Part shown: positions 42,266 through 50,517 of the stretch, one piece after another | Layout: every line of letters begins with the position of its first letter | How positions within the stretch are numbered: position 1 is the stretch's first letter | Assembly (NCBI GenBank): GCA_046497075.1 | Contig: JAWOGF010000050.1 | Span: forward strand, 1-64,000 | DNA from: Saliniplasma sp046497075 | Lineage (GTDB): Archaea; Thermoplasmatota; Thermoplasmata; Halarchaeoplasmatales; Halarchaeoplasmataceae | Direction: 5' to 3' | DNA length: 64,000 nucleotides | The notes under the pieces: generated by a model | What the model was told of the DNA's origin: nothing | Database searches by the model: none | Seen by the model: the letters and a program-made list of their open reading frames with translations, nothing else | Translations under genes and position numbers: made by a program

Positions 42266-44689
42266 ATGGATAACATAATGTCATGTAGTTTAGGAAGGGA
42301 AGAAGAGATAGAGGCCAGGAGGTCCTCCATAAAGCCCATCAACGAGAGGATAAAAAGATTGAGAGAGGAAAGTGTTGAAGGGGCGGTAACGGTGTCATCT
42401 GAAAGGGCTGAACTAATAACCGATTTTTACAAAAACGTGGATCTAAAAGATCATTCTGTACCGGTTCAACGAGCTTTAGCTTTCAAACATTTGATGGAAA
42501 ATGTTAGCATCCCGGTCGAAAAAGGTCAACTTATTGTAGGGATACGGGGAACTGGAGTGAAAGAGGTACCGACCTACCCCGAAGTCTGCTGTCATAAAAA
42601 AGAAGATCTCGATGTCCTAGATTCTCGAGAAAACAACCCCTATAAGGTAGATAAAAATACAGAAGAGAGTTATGCCAAAGAAATCATCCCGTTCTGGGAA
42701 GGGAAAACGATACGGGAGAAAATATTCGACAGGATGAGTGAAGAGTGGAAAGACGCCTATGAGGCTGGTGTCTTCACTGAATTCATGGAACAAAGAGTAC
42801 CTGGCCATACATCAGGCGGGGAAAAAATATTCTCTACAGGACTGCTGGAAATAAAAAAAGAGATCCAAGAAAAAAAGTCTGATGAACAACTGAAAAGCAG
42901 AAAACTCGAAGAATTAAAGGCTATGGAGATAACGATAGATGGTATGATATCTTATGCTGAGAGGTACGCGGATAAATTGGAAATGATGTCTGCAAAACAT
43001 GAAGATAAAACCAGAAAAGAAGAACTCAAGTATATGTCTAAAATATGTAGAAAAGTTCCAAAGCATCCGCCGGATACATACTGGGAGGCCCTACAGCATT
43101 ACTGGTTCATTCACGTCGGTATCACCACTGAGTCAAATCCGTGGGATTCTTTCAACCCGGGTAGACTTGACCAGCACCTTTATCCATTCTACCAAGATGG
43201 GATCGAAAACGGTGTTTTGGATAAAAGGAGGGCTAAAGAACTTCTAGAAGCATTTTGGCTCAAATTCAATAATCAGCCAGCACCTCCAAAAGTAGGTGTC
43301 ACCGCCCAGGAAAGCAATACCTATAACGATTTTTCTAAGATCAACATAGGAGGGGTCGATAAAGATGGTTTTAACGGTGTGAATGAGATCTCTTACCTAT
43401 TATTGGAAACATTAGAGGATATGAGAACCCTCCAACCGAACACGGCGGTGTTGATCAGCAAGAAGGCCCCAGATAAGTTTTTGAATAAAGCCCTAGAAGT
43501 AGTAAAACCGGGTTTCGGGGAACCTCCCTTTTTCAATCACGATGAGATCATCAAGATATTGTTGAGGCAGGGTAAAGAATTAAAGGACGCAAGGACCGGC
43601 GGGGTCAGCGGATGTATTGAGACCGGTGCATTCGGGAAGGAAAGCTACATACTCACTGGTTATTTTAACCTACCTAAAGTATTAGAGATCACGCTTCACA
43701 ACGGGATTGATCCTATGAGCGGGAAGAAAATAGGATCGAAAACCGGTGAGGTAAAAAATTTTGATACGTTTTCAGAACTGTTCCAGGCTTTCAAAGAACA
43801 ACTGAGATATTTTATCGATGTCAAGGAGAAGGGTAACGATACGATAGAAAAAATTTATCACGAGGAGCTACCCGTACCTTTCTTATCGTTGTGGATAGAA
43901 GATTGTGTGGAAGAAGGAACAGATTATAACAGCGGTGGGGCTCGCTACAATACCCAATATATACAGATGGTGGGTCTCGGAACGATCGTGGATTCGCTTT
44001 CCTCGGTAAAATTCAATATTTTCAACAAAAACAGGTATGATTTTGAGAAAGTGATGACCGCATTGGAAGAAAACTTCGAGACAGAAGAGCGGATGCGTCA
44101 GGTATTCATCAACAAGACTCCTAAATATGGAAACGATAACGATTACGCCGACGACATCGCAAAGAAACTCTTCGACACATGTATAGATATCGTAGAGAGT
44201 TACCCCCCTTCTCCCATAAGAAAGGCATCTAGACGAGTTTACGGACTTCCTACCACAGTTCACGTTTACTTTGGAAGTATGTGTAAGGCTACACCCGACG
44301 GAAGGAAATCCGGAGAGCCTCTTTCGGAAGGTATATCCCCTGTACAGGGTGCCGACAGAAAGGGTATAGGAGCAGTATTTCGATCTGTAGGAAAATTGGA
44401 TCATGTCAAATCCGGCGGGACCCTGTTGAACCAAAAGTTATCCCCGGATCTTATCAATGACGAGGAGGTTAGAAAAAAGCTGGGGGCCTTGATGAGAGGG
44501 TACTTCAAGATGGATTCACATCACGTCCAGTATAACGTTGTGAGCACCGAGCTGTTGAGAGAAGCTCAGGAAAATCCGGACGAGTTCAGGGATCTTATGG
44601 TCCGGGTTGCTGGGTACAGTGACTATTTTGTAAATCTTCCAAAGGGTTTACAAGAAGAGATAATAGAAAGGACCGAGCAGAATGGATGA
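42266..44689 (+). CDS. Glycyl-radical enzyme, dehydratase group (trans-4-hydroxyproline dehydratase-like)
   Basis: 807 residues. The active-site Cys450 is in GGVSGCIETGAFGKES, and the glycyl radical Gly783 in RVAGYSDYF near the C-terminus. The Cys-x-Glu pair (C450/E452) marks the dehydratase/lyase group, not formate lyase, which has two adjacent Cys. A Tyr 16 residues after Cys450 (TGYFN) matches the Tyr450 spacing from Cys434 reported for HypD, which dehydrates trans-4-hydroxy-L-proline to pyrroline-5-carboxylate. Glycerol/propanediol dehydratase or an uncharacterised dehydratase remain possible. No proC is adjacent. The enzyme is oxygen-sensitive, so an anaerobic life is implied. Glycyl-radical enzymes are uncommon in Archaea, so acquisition from bacteria is plausible. 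Confidence 0.9.
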   Translation: MDNIMSCSLGREEEIEARRSSIKPINERIKRLREESVEGAVTVSSERAELITDFYKNVDLKDHSVPVQRALAFKHLMENVSIPVEKGQLIVGIRGTGVKEVPTYPEVCCHKKEDLDVLDSRENNPYKVDKNTEESYAKEIIPFWEGKTIREKIFDRMSEEWKDAYEAGVFTEFMEQRVPGHTSGGEKIFSTGLLEIKKEIQEKKSDEQLKSRKLEELKAMEITIDGMISYAERYADKLEMMSAKHEDKTRKEELKYMSKICRKVPKHPPDTYWEALQHYWFIHVGITTESNPWDSFNPGRLDQHLYPFYQDGIENGVLDKRRAKELLEAFWLKFNNQPAPPKVGVTAQESNTYNDFSKINIGGVDKDGFNGVNEISYLLLETLEDMRTLQPNTAVLISKKAPDKFLNKALEVVKPGFGEPPFFNHDEIIKILLRQGKELKDARTGGVSGCIETGAFGKESYILTGYFNLPKVLEITLHNGIDPMSGKKIGSKTGEVKNFDTFSELFQAFKEQLRYFIDVKEKGNDTIEKIYHEELPVPFLSLWIEDCVEEGTDYNSGGARYNTQYIQMVGLGTIVDSLSSVKFNIFNKNRYDFEKVMTALEENFETEERMRQVFINKTPKYGNDNDYADDIAKKLFDTCIDIVESYPPSPIRKASRRVYGLPTTVHVYFGSMCKATPDGRKSGEPLSEGISPVQGADRKGIGAVFRSVGKLDHVKSGGTLLNQKLSPDLINDEEVRKKLGALMRGYFKMDSHHVQYNVVSTELLREAQENPDEFRDLMVRVAGYSDYFVNLPKGLQEEIIERTEQNG

Positions 44690-44863
44690 TCGCTGACATA
44701 CTTAACCCCCCTCCACCCCATGCCTAACTCAGTGTAAAATGTAATTATCCCACCTCTAGCAAATATCTCAATGGAGGGGGTATGTTGTACGATATTTATT
44801 GAGATTTGAACGGGAAACAAGGGGACGAACAAAATTCGATAACCGCTAAATCGCCCTTATTGA

Positions 44864-44870
44864 TTTATAT
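44864..44870 (+). promoter_or_regulatory. TATA box of the Zn-ribbon gene at 44899
   Basis: TTTATAT; predicted start near 44893 supports the ATG at 44899 over the frame's upstream ATG at 44806. The rest of the 44690-44863 gap holds an imperfectly understood 9-bp inverted repeat, CCCCCTCCA (44707-44715) and TGGAGGGGG (44772-44780). Confidence 0.45.
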
Positions 44871-44898
44871 CACCTTATACATACATAATATAGTAAAT

Positions 44899-45447
44899 AT
44901 GTTAGACAAAGATATGGTTCAAAAGATAAAAGATCTTTCATTACAGGGTGAAGAGGCCTGCGATATAGCAGAGAAACTGAATTGTGAAGTTAACGAGGTC
45001 CTCAAAATAATCGGTTTGGAAGATATCATCTCTGATGTCGTACCTCAAAAGACGCAATCCAAAGCTTTTGAAATGTTCGATAAGGGGAAAAAACCCGTTG
45101 ATTTAGTAAAGGACGAAATCCTAACGGTTGACGAAGCTGGTCTTCTCTATAACAAATTCGTAGAACTTTCAAAGATAGGCACACCAGAAGAAAGTGAAAA
45201 AGAATCTGTCGAAAAATTATCTACACAATTGGGGCTGCTGGGGAGTAGATTATCAAGAGTCGAGTTGAAGATAATGAACTCTGTGTTACTTCCAAAAACT
45301 AGAGTCTGTAATAAATGTGACACTAGTGCTTCTTACGGTATAGGCATCGTCTGTTCGAACTGTGGCGATATGGATATCATACAAAAAGAAAAGAAACCGG
45401 CAGATATAGTGAAGGGGATTCACGAGCTTATAAAGAAAAAAGAATGA
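44899..45447 (+). CDS. Helix-rich protein with C-terminal zinc ribbon
   Basis: 182 residues from the ATG at 44899. The N-terminal part (LSLQGEEACDIAEKLNCEVNEVLKIIGL) looks like a helix-turn-helix of the kind found in small regulators. A central helical part is followed near residue 137 by a zinc ribbon, CNKCDTSASYGIGIVCSNCG. The domain order suggests a DNA- or RNA-binding protein. No known family is recognised. It stands on its own between the glycyl-radical enzyme and a minus-strand gene. Confidence 0.65.
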   Translation: MLDKDMVQKIKDLSLQGEEACDIAEKLNCEVNEVLKIIGLEDIISDVVPQKTQSKAFEMFDKGKKPVDLVKDEILTVDEAGLLYNKFVELSKIGTPEESEKESVEKLSTQLGLLGSRLSRVELKIMNSVLLPKTRVCNKCDTSASYGIGIVCSNCGDMDIIQKEKKPADIVKGIHELIKKKE

Positions 45448-45464
45448 AGAATGATTTATGATTT

Positions 45465-45716
45465 TCATTCCTCTTGATTCTCTAAGATCGTTTTTACCAT
45501 ACGTTTTCCTTGATCTAACCGATCTAACCACATGTTCTCCCTTTTTGGTTTCCAACGATTGTCTTCAAATACAGCTTCTAACCCCGCTTTCATGGCTTCT
45601 GTCCCGTTATCCCTAATAAATTCTATCCTTTCTTTTTCAGACATATTTTCAACAACCTCTGTCTTTTCATCCCGGTCAAAATCTCCAAAAGTTAACTGTT
45701 GAATGCTTTCCGCCAT
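45465..45716 (-). CDS. Small acidic protein of unknown function
   Basis: 83 residues from the ATG at 45716 (a GTG nine bases upstream is in frame). It reads MAESIQQLTFGDFDRDEKTE ... SEKERIEFIRDNGTEAMKAGL with a Trp/Arg-rich middle (EDNRWKPKRENMWLDRLD). It is mostly helical. It has no recognised family, but codon use and composition match its neighbours and the frame fills the gap. It is downstream of the DnaA-type ATPase gene on the same strand (58 bp), so it may be co-transcribed with it. Confidence 0.5.
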   Translation of the reverse strand: MAESIQQLTFGDFDRDEKTEVVENMSEKERIEFIRDNGTEAMKAGLEAVFEDNRWKPKRENMWLDRLDQGKRMVKTILENQEE

Positions 45717-45774
45717 GTAAACCACAATATTTTTTTAATCCTTATACATATACCCAATATTTATTTTACGCTGC

Positions 45775-47553
45775 TCAATCCAAATCCTCAGTTGATAATA
45801 CTTCCATCTCTCTTTCTAAGATACTTATCTGCCTTTCTTTCAGTGCGGATGGGCTCACGGTTATCAAAAGCAAAGAGTCTGTTTCCGATATGATGTCTAT
45901 CATATGTCTGAGGAACTGGATAGTTGCATCAAAACCCGTATTACTTATCAAATATTCAATACCGTCTAGCAAAATGACCTTCCCTTCATCTATTATCTCT
46001 TCAAGTCTGTATGTTATACTCTCTAGGTTGGGACGAATTGTTTCTAGATTTTCGCTGTCTCTACCGGTCAACCAGTACATCTCTGCTCCATCAAGGGAAT
46101 ATTCTTTAAGTATCCTATTGGGATTTAGACGGGAGATGATATAGATCTGATTCTCTTTGCGCAGTAGATCTTCTAACATCCTAAATCCTTTATCGGGACG
46201 TTCTTCCTCTATTATATAACTGATTCCGGGCTCGAGTTCATTAGTTATATCAGCTTTAGGTCCCTCTTCCTCACTTTCGATTTTGTTTCGAAAACTCTTT
46301 TTAACAGTCTCCAACGTGATCTCTTCGTTTAAGAGAGAGGAAAAAGCCAATAATCGGTTGATAGCTCCTTCGATCTCTCTTACATTTTTAGTGATATGGG
46401 TGGCTAAGAATTCTTTTACATCTACAGGCACATCCACTCCTTTTTGTTCAATTTTCCGTTCTATGATTTTTAATCTATTTTCATAGGGGGGAGGGTCGAT
46501 ACTGATAACAAGTCCTGATTTAAACCTAGATACTAATCTTTCTTTAATATCTGGGATCTCCTCCGGAGGTCTATCACACGTAAATATTATCTGTCGGCCT
46601 TCTGTAGTGAGATGATTGAACAGGTAGAATATTATCTCTTGATGTTTCTCTCTACCAGCTAAGAATTGGATATCATCAAGGAGCAGTAAATCAGTATCAT
46701 AATATTTCTCTCTCACGTCCTTAGAGGTCTCATCTTTTAAGCTCTGTATCAGATCTGCAGTACAGTTTTCCGTCGTGGAATATACGACATCCAACTCCGG
46801 ATGATTCTTCCTTGTATAATGTCCGATTGCCTTTAGAAGATGTGTCTTACCCATGCCTGAACCGCTTGTCAGTACTAAGGGATTGAAGGATCTTCCAACA
46901 CCCCGAGCTACTTCTCTTGATGCGACATAAGCTAATTTATTATTCTCCCCTACTACAAAATTATCAAAGGTATATCTCTCTGGAAATATACTGTCCTCTA
47001 TTTTTTTCCCCTGCCTTTCTTTTATGATCATATCGTAAACTTCGAGTTCTTTCTCATCCATATCATCACGAGTTATCTGTTCTTCGATTTCTTTTGATTC
47101 AGCAGATATCTCCTCCTCGGTCTCCTCGGAAACCGTTTCCTGCAGACTTTTTGTCTCGTCCCCAACCTGTTCTAGCATCTCGATTACATCTTCCTCAAAA
47201 TCGGGAGTCTGTTCAGAGATATTTTCATCGAGTTGGCCGCCTACATCTTTGATCAGTTTGTCGATGTCTACCTTTGTATGAACCTCAAGATAAAGTTCCT
47301 CTTTATCATCTAAACTTAGTATCTTTTTGTACGCATCCTCACCGGATATCTCCATATCTGATGGGGTATATAGAAGAGCATTTTTTGGTGTTCCATCTTT
47401 CAATGTGATATAACCCTCAAGCTCTTCGTCCACGGTTACCCGAATATAACCACGGAATGAATACTTTTCGAGCTTTTCTAGGGTCTTAGAAAGTTTTCCA
47501 GGACCTTTTTTATCCTGTATCTTTAATCCTTCGGGGAACTTTTTTCTTGACAA
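45775..47553 (-). CDS. DnaA-type AAA+ ATPase fused to DUF835, with N-terminal PATAN/DUF2226-like domain
   Basis: 592 residues. N-terminal domain about 10-100 (LSKTLEKLEKYSFRGYIRVT ... ITLKDGTPKNALLY) resembles PATAN/DUF2226-type regulatory domains. An acidic linker leads to a DnaA-class AAA+ core, about 190-420: YTFDNFVVGENNKLAY, Walker A GSGMGKT (231-237), Walker B LLLLDDIQFLAG (289-300), sensor 1 FTCDRPPEEIP (324-334), arginine-finger motif RLVSRF (339-344) and sensor 2 NVREIEGAINRL. DDIQFLAG, RLxSRF and NVREIEGAxNRL are hallmarks of bacterial DnaA and Hda. The DnaA domain IV helix-turn-helix is missing; instead a DUF835 domain fills 440-590. Archaea normally start replication with Orc1/Cdc6. 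The TTG start at 47553 is supported by a TATA-like element (minus strand, about 47577-47590) giving a leader of about five bases. A replication role is not shown. Confidence 0.9.
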   Translation of the reverse strand: MSRKKFPEGLKIQDKKGPGKLSKTLEKLEKYSFRGYIRVTVDEELEGYITLKDGTPKNALLYTPSDMEISGEDAYKKILSLDDKEELYLEVHTKVDIDKLIKDVGGQLDENISEQTPDFEEDVIEMLEQVGDETKSLQETVSEETEEEISAESKEIEEQITRDDMDEKELEVYDMIIKERQGKKIEDSIFPERYTFDNFVVGENNKLAYVASREVARGVGRSFNPLVLTSGSGMGKTHLLKAIGHYTRKNHPELDVVYSTTENCTADLIQSLKDETSKDVREKYYDTDLLLLDDIQFLAGREKHQEIIFYLFNHLTTEGRQIIFTCDRPPEEIPDIKERLVSRFKSGLVISIDPPPYENRLKIIERKIEQKGVDVPVDVKEFLATHITKNVREIEGAINRLLAFSSLLNEEITLETVKKSFRNKIESEEEGPKADITNELEPGISYIIEEERPDKGFRMLEDLLRKENQIYIISRLNPNRILKEYSLDGAEMYWLTGRDSENLETIRPNLESITYRLEEIIDEGKVILLDGIEYLISNTGFDATIQFLRHMIDIISETDSLLLITVSPSALKERQISILEREMEVLSTEDLD

Positions 47554-47638
47554 GGTAAGGGGCTAATCGCAAATGACTAATAAATATGTTTCCTGTAGAA
47601 CCCAAAACTCTTATCCATAAAAATTAATAATGAGATAG

Positions 47639-48229
47639 ATGAGATATCTAGCTACACGCTGTCCCGAATGTATATCAAGTTTCTACAAAAAGATCGAAAG
47701 GGGGCCTTTCGTAGATATCAAATGTCCTTATTGTGGTGAAAAATACGTCGAAAAGGTAAACGAAAACAAAGTAAAAGATGCCGATTTTTATTGGGAACTC
47801 TATATCAACCTGTATCCCCGTCTTAAAAACAGATACCACAATTATAGACTTTTGAAGGTCGGATCGATCTTCTTATCCATAGCTATACTCATCAATTCTA
47901 TCAGTATTATCAAAGGAGTAATGGGCCCTGGATTTACATTAGAAAATGTTTCGGTTTTCATATCTGGTTTGATTTTGTCAGGTATGATCTTTTTAGGCTT
48001 CGCTGTTATTGGAACTGTGAGTGTTCTTCTTAAATATTCCTACTCTATAGCTATATCTGGCGCCTTTTTCGGAGGGTTGACTTCGATACTGCTTTATATA
48101 TATGGGGTCTATTCAGGGATATCGGCAGCTCCATTCAGTTTGAGCTTCAATACTATAATCGCATTTTTCCTGTCGATGATCTCCTTATTTATCATCCTAC
48201 ATAACCGATGGGAATTTTTAAGGAGTTGA
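47639..48229 (+). CDS. Membrane protein with N-terminal zinc ribbon
   Basis: 196 residues. A zinc ribbon (CPECISSFYKKIERGPFVDIKCPYCG split by 19 residues) is followed by four hydrophobic segments from about residue 70 to the end. Such ribbon-plus-membrane proteins are widespread in Archaea, and their role is unknown. It is divergent from the DnaA-type gene by 85 bp, so the two may share a control region, and it ends 1 bp before the convergent exchanger gene. Confidence 0.7.
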   Translation: MRYLATRCPECISSFYKKIERGPFVDIKCPYCGEKYVEKVNENKVKDADFYWELYINLYPRLKNRYHNYRLLKVGSIFLSIAILINSISIIKGVMGPGFTLENVSVFISGLILSGMIFLGFAVIGTVSVLLKYSYSIAISGAFFGGLTSILLYIYGVYSGISAAPFSLSFNTIIAFFLSMISLFIILHNRWEFLRS

Positions 48230-49201
48230 TCACCCACCGAGATATAAATAGGTAAGATAAAGAAAATATGCTGCGGTCATGATTACTCCCTCCAACCTAC
48301 CAAACTTTTTACCCGTATATATGAATGCGGTCAAAGCTATGCTAACCGATATCATAATCATCATATTGGGAAATATCTCCGGAGTGAATGTTATCGGGGC
48401 AAATATAGCACATATACCCAGCACCATCAAAATATTGAAGGTGTTCGAACCGATCACATTACCGATGGAGATATCGGACTCCCCTTTATGGGCTGCCATT
48501 GAAGAGGCGGCCAATTCAGGGAGCGAAGTAGCGATAGCGATGATGGTAAGACCGACCAAACCTTCTGAAAGTTGAAATTCATGTATGTAAAAAACTGCGG
48601 ACCGTATCATCAGTTCAGCACCTATAGCGATACCTACCAACCCTATAATCAACTTTCCAATATTGATTTTCAACTCCTTCGACCTGACGCGTTTGTATTC
48701 TTCGGTTTCAAACTTCTTCTCCACAACTTCCTTCTCACCTTCAACAAAAGCCACCAAAACAAAGAACGCAATATATGCAATTAGACCTATGAGAAGTAGG
48801 ATCCCACCCAACCTATCGATGGTCATCCCGAATGAAACGACCAACAATAATGAAATAGCACCGAACATTATCGGGATCTCCCTTTTTATCACCCCAATAT
48901 TCACCGATATGGGTTTTATCAGCGAGCTGATACCCAATACTAAAAGTATATTCGCGATATTAGAACCGATCACATTACCGATAGAGATACCAGTCCTTCC
49001 TTTGAAAACTGCGTTCAAGCTAGATGCGAGTTCTGGTAATGACGTTCCGAACGATACTAAGGTCAATCCGATGACCAGGGCTGGAACCCCTAGATATGCC
49101 GCAGTTTTACTGCCGCCTTCTACCAGATAATCTGCCCCTTTGATAAGTATGACTACACCTATAGCTAAAATCACCGTCCATCCTATCAGATTTACTGCCA
49201 T
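48230..49201 (-). CDS. Ca2+/Na+ exchanger (CaCA superfamily)
   Basis: 323 residues with about ten membrane segments. Both alpha-repeats are complete: GTSLPELASSLNAV...GRTGISIGNVIGSNIANILLVLG and ATSLPELAASSMAA...GESDISIGNVIGSNTFNILMVLG, which carry the Glu and Asn/Ser residues that bind Ca2+ and Na+. The length and lack of a large cytoplasmic loop fit archaeal/bacterial YrbG/NCX_Mj-type exchangers. It is convergent with the Zn-ribbon membrane protein gene and divergent from a TraB-family gene. Confidence 0.95.
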   Translation of the reverse strand: MAVNLIGWTVILAIGVVILIKGADYLVEGGSKTAAYLGVPALVIGLTLVSFGTSLPELASSLNAVFKGRTGISIGNVIGSNIANILLVLGISSLIKPISVNIGVIKREIPIMFGAISLLLVVSFGMTIDRLGGILLLIGLIAYIAFFVLVAFVEGEKEVVEKKFETEEYKRVRSKELKINIGKLIIGLVGIAIGAELMIRSAVFYIHEFQLSEGLVGLTIIAIATSLPELAASSMAAHKGESDISIGNVIGSNTFNILMVLGICAIFAPITFTPEIFPNMMIMISVSIALTAFIYTGKKFGRLEGVIMTAAYFLYLTYLYLGG

Positions 49202-49254
49202 TTCCCATAGATATATGTAGTTTTATTAATAATTGACCGACAACGTAATGAATA

Positions 49255-49264
49255 AATTATATGT
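49255..49264 (+). promoter_or_regulatory. TATA box of the TraB-family gene
   Basis: AAATTATATG; predicted start near 49285 is five bases before the ATG at 49290, consistent with a nearly leaderless transcript. Confidence 0.45.
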
Positions 49265-49289
49265 ACCGGAATAGGTTAGTAATTGATTA

Positions 49290-50474
49290 ATGCAGCAGAT
49301 GGATGTAAAAAAGGTAGACGGGAATCTCACCCTGCTGGGTGTTGATTATCTCGGCGATGAAGATATCGAAAAGAATGTATTCGAATTCATCGAAGAAAAG
49401 AAGCCTGATAAGGTCGGTATAGCCATCTGTGAAACTAGATTCGAGACTCTAAAAGGGGATGGGAGTTGGAAAGAAAAACCATTATTACCTACCTATAAAA
49501 AAGGAAAAATCGGTCCACTGATCTACCAAACATTCGTGGATTCGATCAATGAGAATCTAAGACAGTTTAAAAATATCGAACCAGAGATACACGTGGCTCG
49601 ACTGGTACCTTTTATGGATAAACTAAATACTGATGTAGAGTTCATAGATAGGGATATAACGCTCACTCTTGGAACAGCTTATCAAAACATGTCTATTTTT
49701 GAAAAGCTAAAGATGGTCAAGTACCTAAAGTCTACTATGCTGAGCTTTTCTGGTAAAAAAAAGAGTGACTCAGTGGACAATATAAAACATCATGACGATC
49801 TTGTTGAAGGGGTTTTAGAAAAATTAGAGATGTTCGCACCCTCCGTAGCTAATAAAGCAAGGAAAGAAAGAAAGGAATATATGGCAAAGATGTTATACGG
49901 GTTCAGTAAAAGTGGAACTGTTGTCGCTGTGTTACCAAAAAGTAAGATATATGACGTCTTTAAAGAAGTTAACCGATTAAAGATGGAAGAACGGTTTAAA
50001 GGTGAAAGTTCAAGTGTTAAACACCTAGAAAATATCGGTAAAAAGGTATATTCTAAAGTAATACGTTACGCTTCCTCTATTTTCTTCATAGCCCTTGCGA
50101 TATACCTATTCCTTTTTTCTGACGTTTTAAACATATGGCGTGCTTGGCTCTACTGGTTCTTAGCGGTGGGAGGTATGTCCGCATTAGGATCCGCATTAGT
50201 AAAAGGACATCCATTCTCGATAATCATCTCATTTCTGTTAGCACCATTTATGTCTCTAACGTTGCATGGTCCCGGTTGGATAGCCGGCTATGTAGAACTG
50301 AAGGTCAGGAACCCCACTATGGCTGACGTTAAGAACCTGACCGCTTGTAGGAACGCCTCGGAGTTTTTATCAAATAACGTGATAAAAGTTTTCCTTGTAG
50401 GAACTTTTTCCAATATATTCACGTGGTTAGGGCTCTTTATCATACTCCCTTTATTGATCAGATTCGCCGGATAG
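49290..50474 (+). CDS. TraB/PrgY-type (TIKI superfamily) membrane protein
   Basis: 394 residues. The N-terminal half carries the TraB start (LTLLGVDYLGDEDIEKNVFEFIEEKKPDKVGIAICETRFETL), with a conserved Glu/Arg pair as in the TIKI metalloprotease-like fold. The C-terminal third has four membrane spans (SSIFFIALAIYLFLFSDVLN, YWFLAVGGMSALGSALVKGH, IISFLLAPFMSL, FLVGTFSNIFTWLGLFIILP). In Enterococcus, the relative TraB/PrgY lowers pheromone activity; in Archaea its role is unknown. The usual GxxH near the N-terminus is replaced here by GVDYLG, so activity of the protease-like fold is uncertain. It is followed in the same direction by a DUF368 gene. Confidence 0.88.
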   Translation: MQQMDVKKVDGNLTLLGVDYLGDEDIEKNVFEFIEEKKPDKVGIAICETRFETLKGDGSWKEKPLLPTYKKGKIGPLIYQTFVDSINENLRQFKNIEPEIHVARLVPFMDKLNTDVEFIDRDITLTLGTAYQNMSIFEKLKMVKYLKSTMLSFSGKKKSDSVDNIKHHDDLVEGVLEKLEMFAPSVANKARKERKEYMAKMLYGFSKSGTVVAVLPKSKIYDVFKEVNRLKMEERFKGESSSVKHLENIGKKVYSKVIRYASSIFFIALAIYLFLFSDVLNIWRAWLYWFLAVGGMSALGSALVKGHPFSIIISFLLAPFMSLTLHGPGWIAGYVELKVRNPTMADVKNLTACRNASEFLSNNVIKVFLVGTFSNIFTWLGLFIILPLLIRFAG

Positions 50475-50481
50475 TGGAAAA

Positions 50482-50490
50482 AAATATATC
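50482..50490 (+). promoter_or_regulatory. TATA box of the DUF368 gene
   Basis: AAATATATC; predicted start near 50512, leaving about six bases before the ATG at 50518. Confidence 0.4.
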
Positions 50491-50517
50491 ACCCTCTATT
50501 CATAATGCCAGCATCAG

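Noticed and set aside
44707..44780. 9-bp inverted repeat CCCCCTCCA/TGGAGGGGG in the gap after the glycyl-radical enzyme
   Set aside because: The 56-nt spacer is long and no T-run follows; it may be a chance pairing or a terminator, and nothing supports a function.
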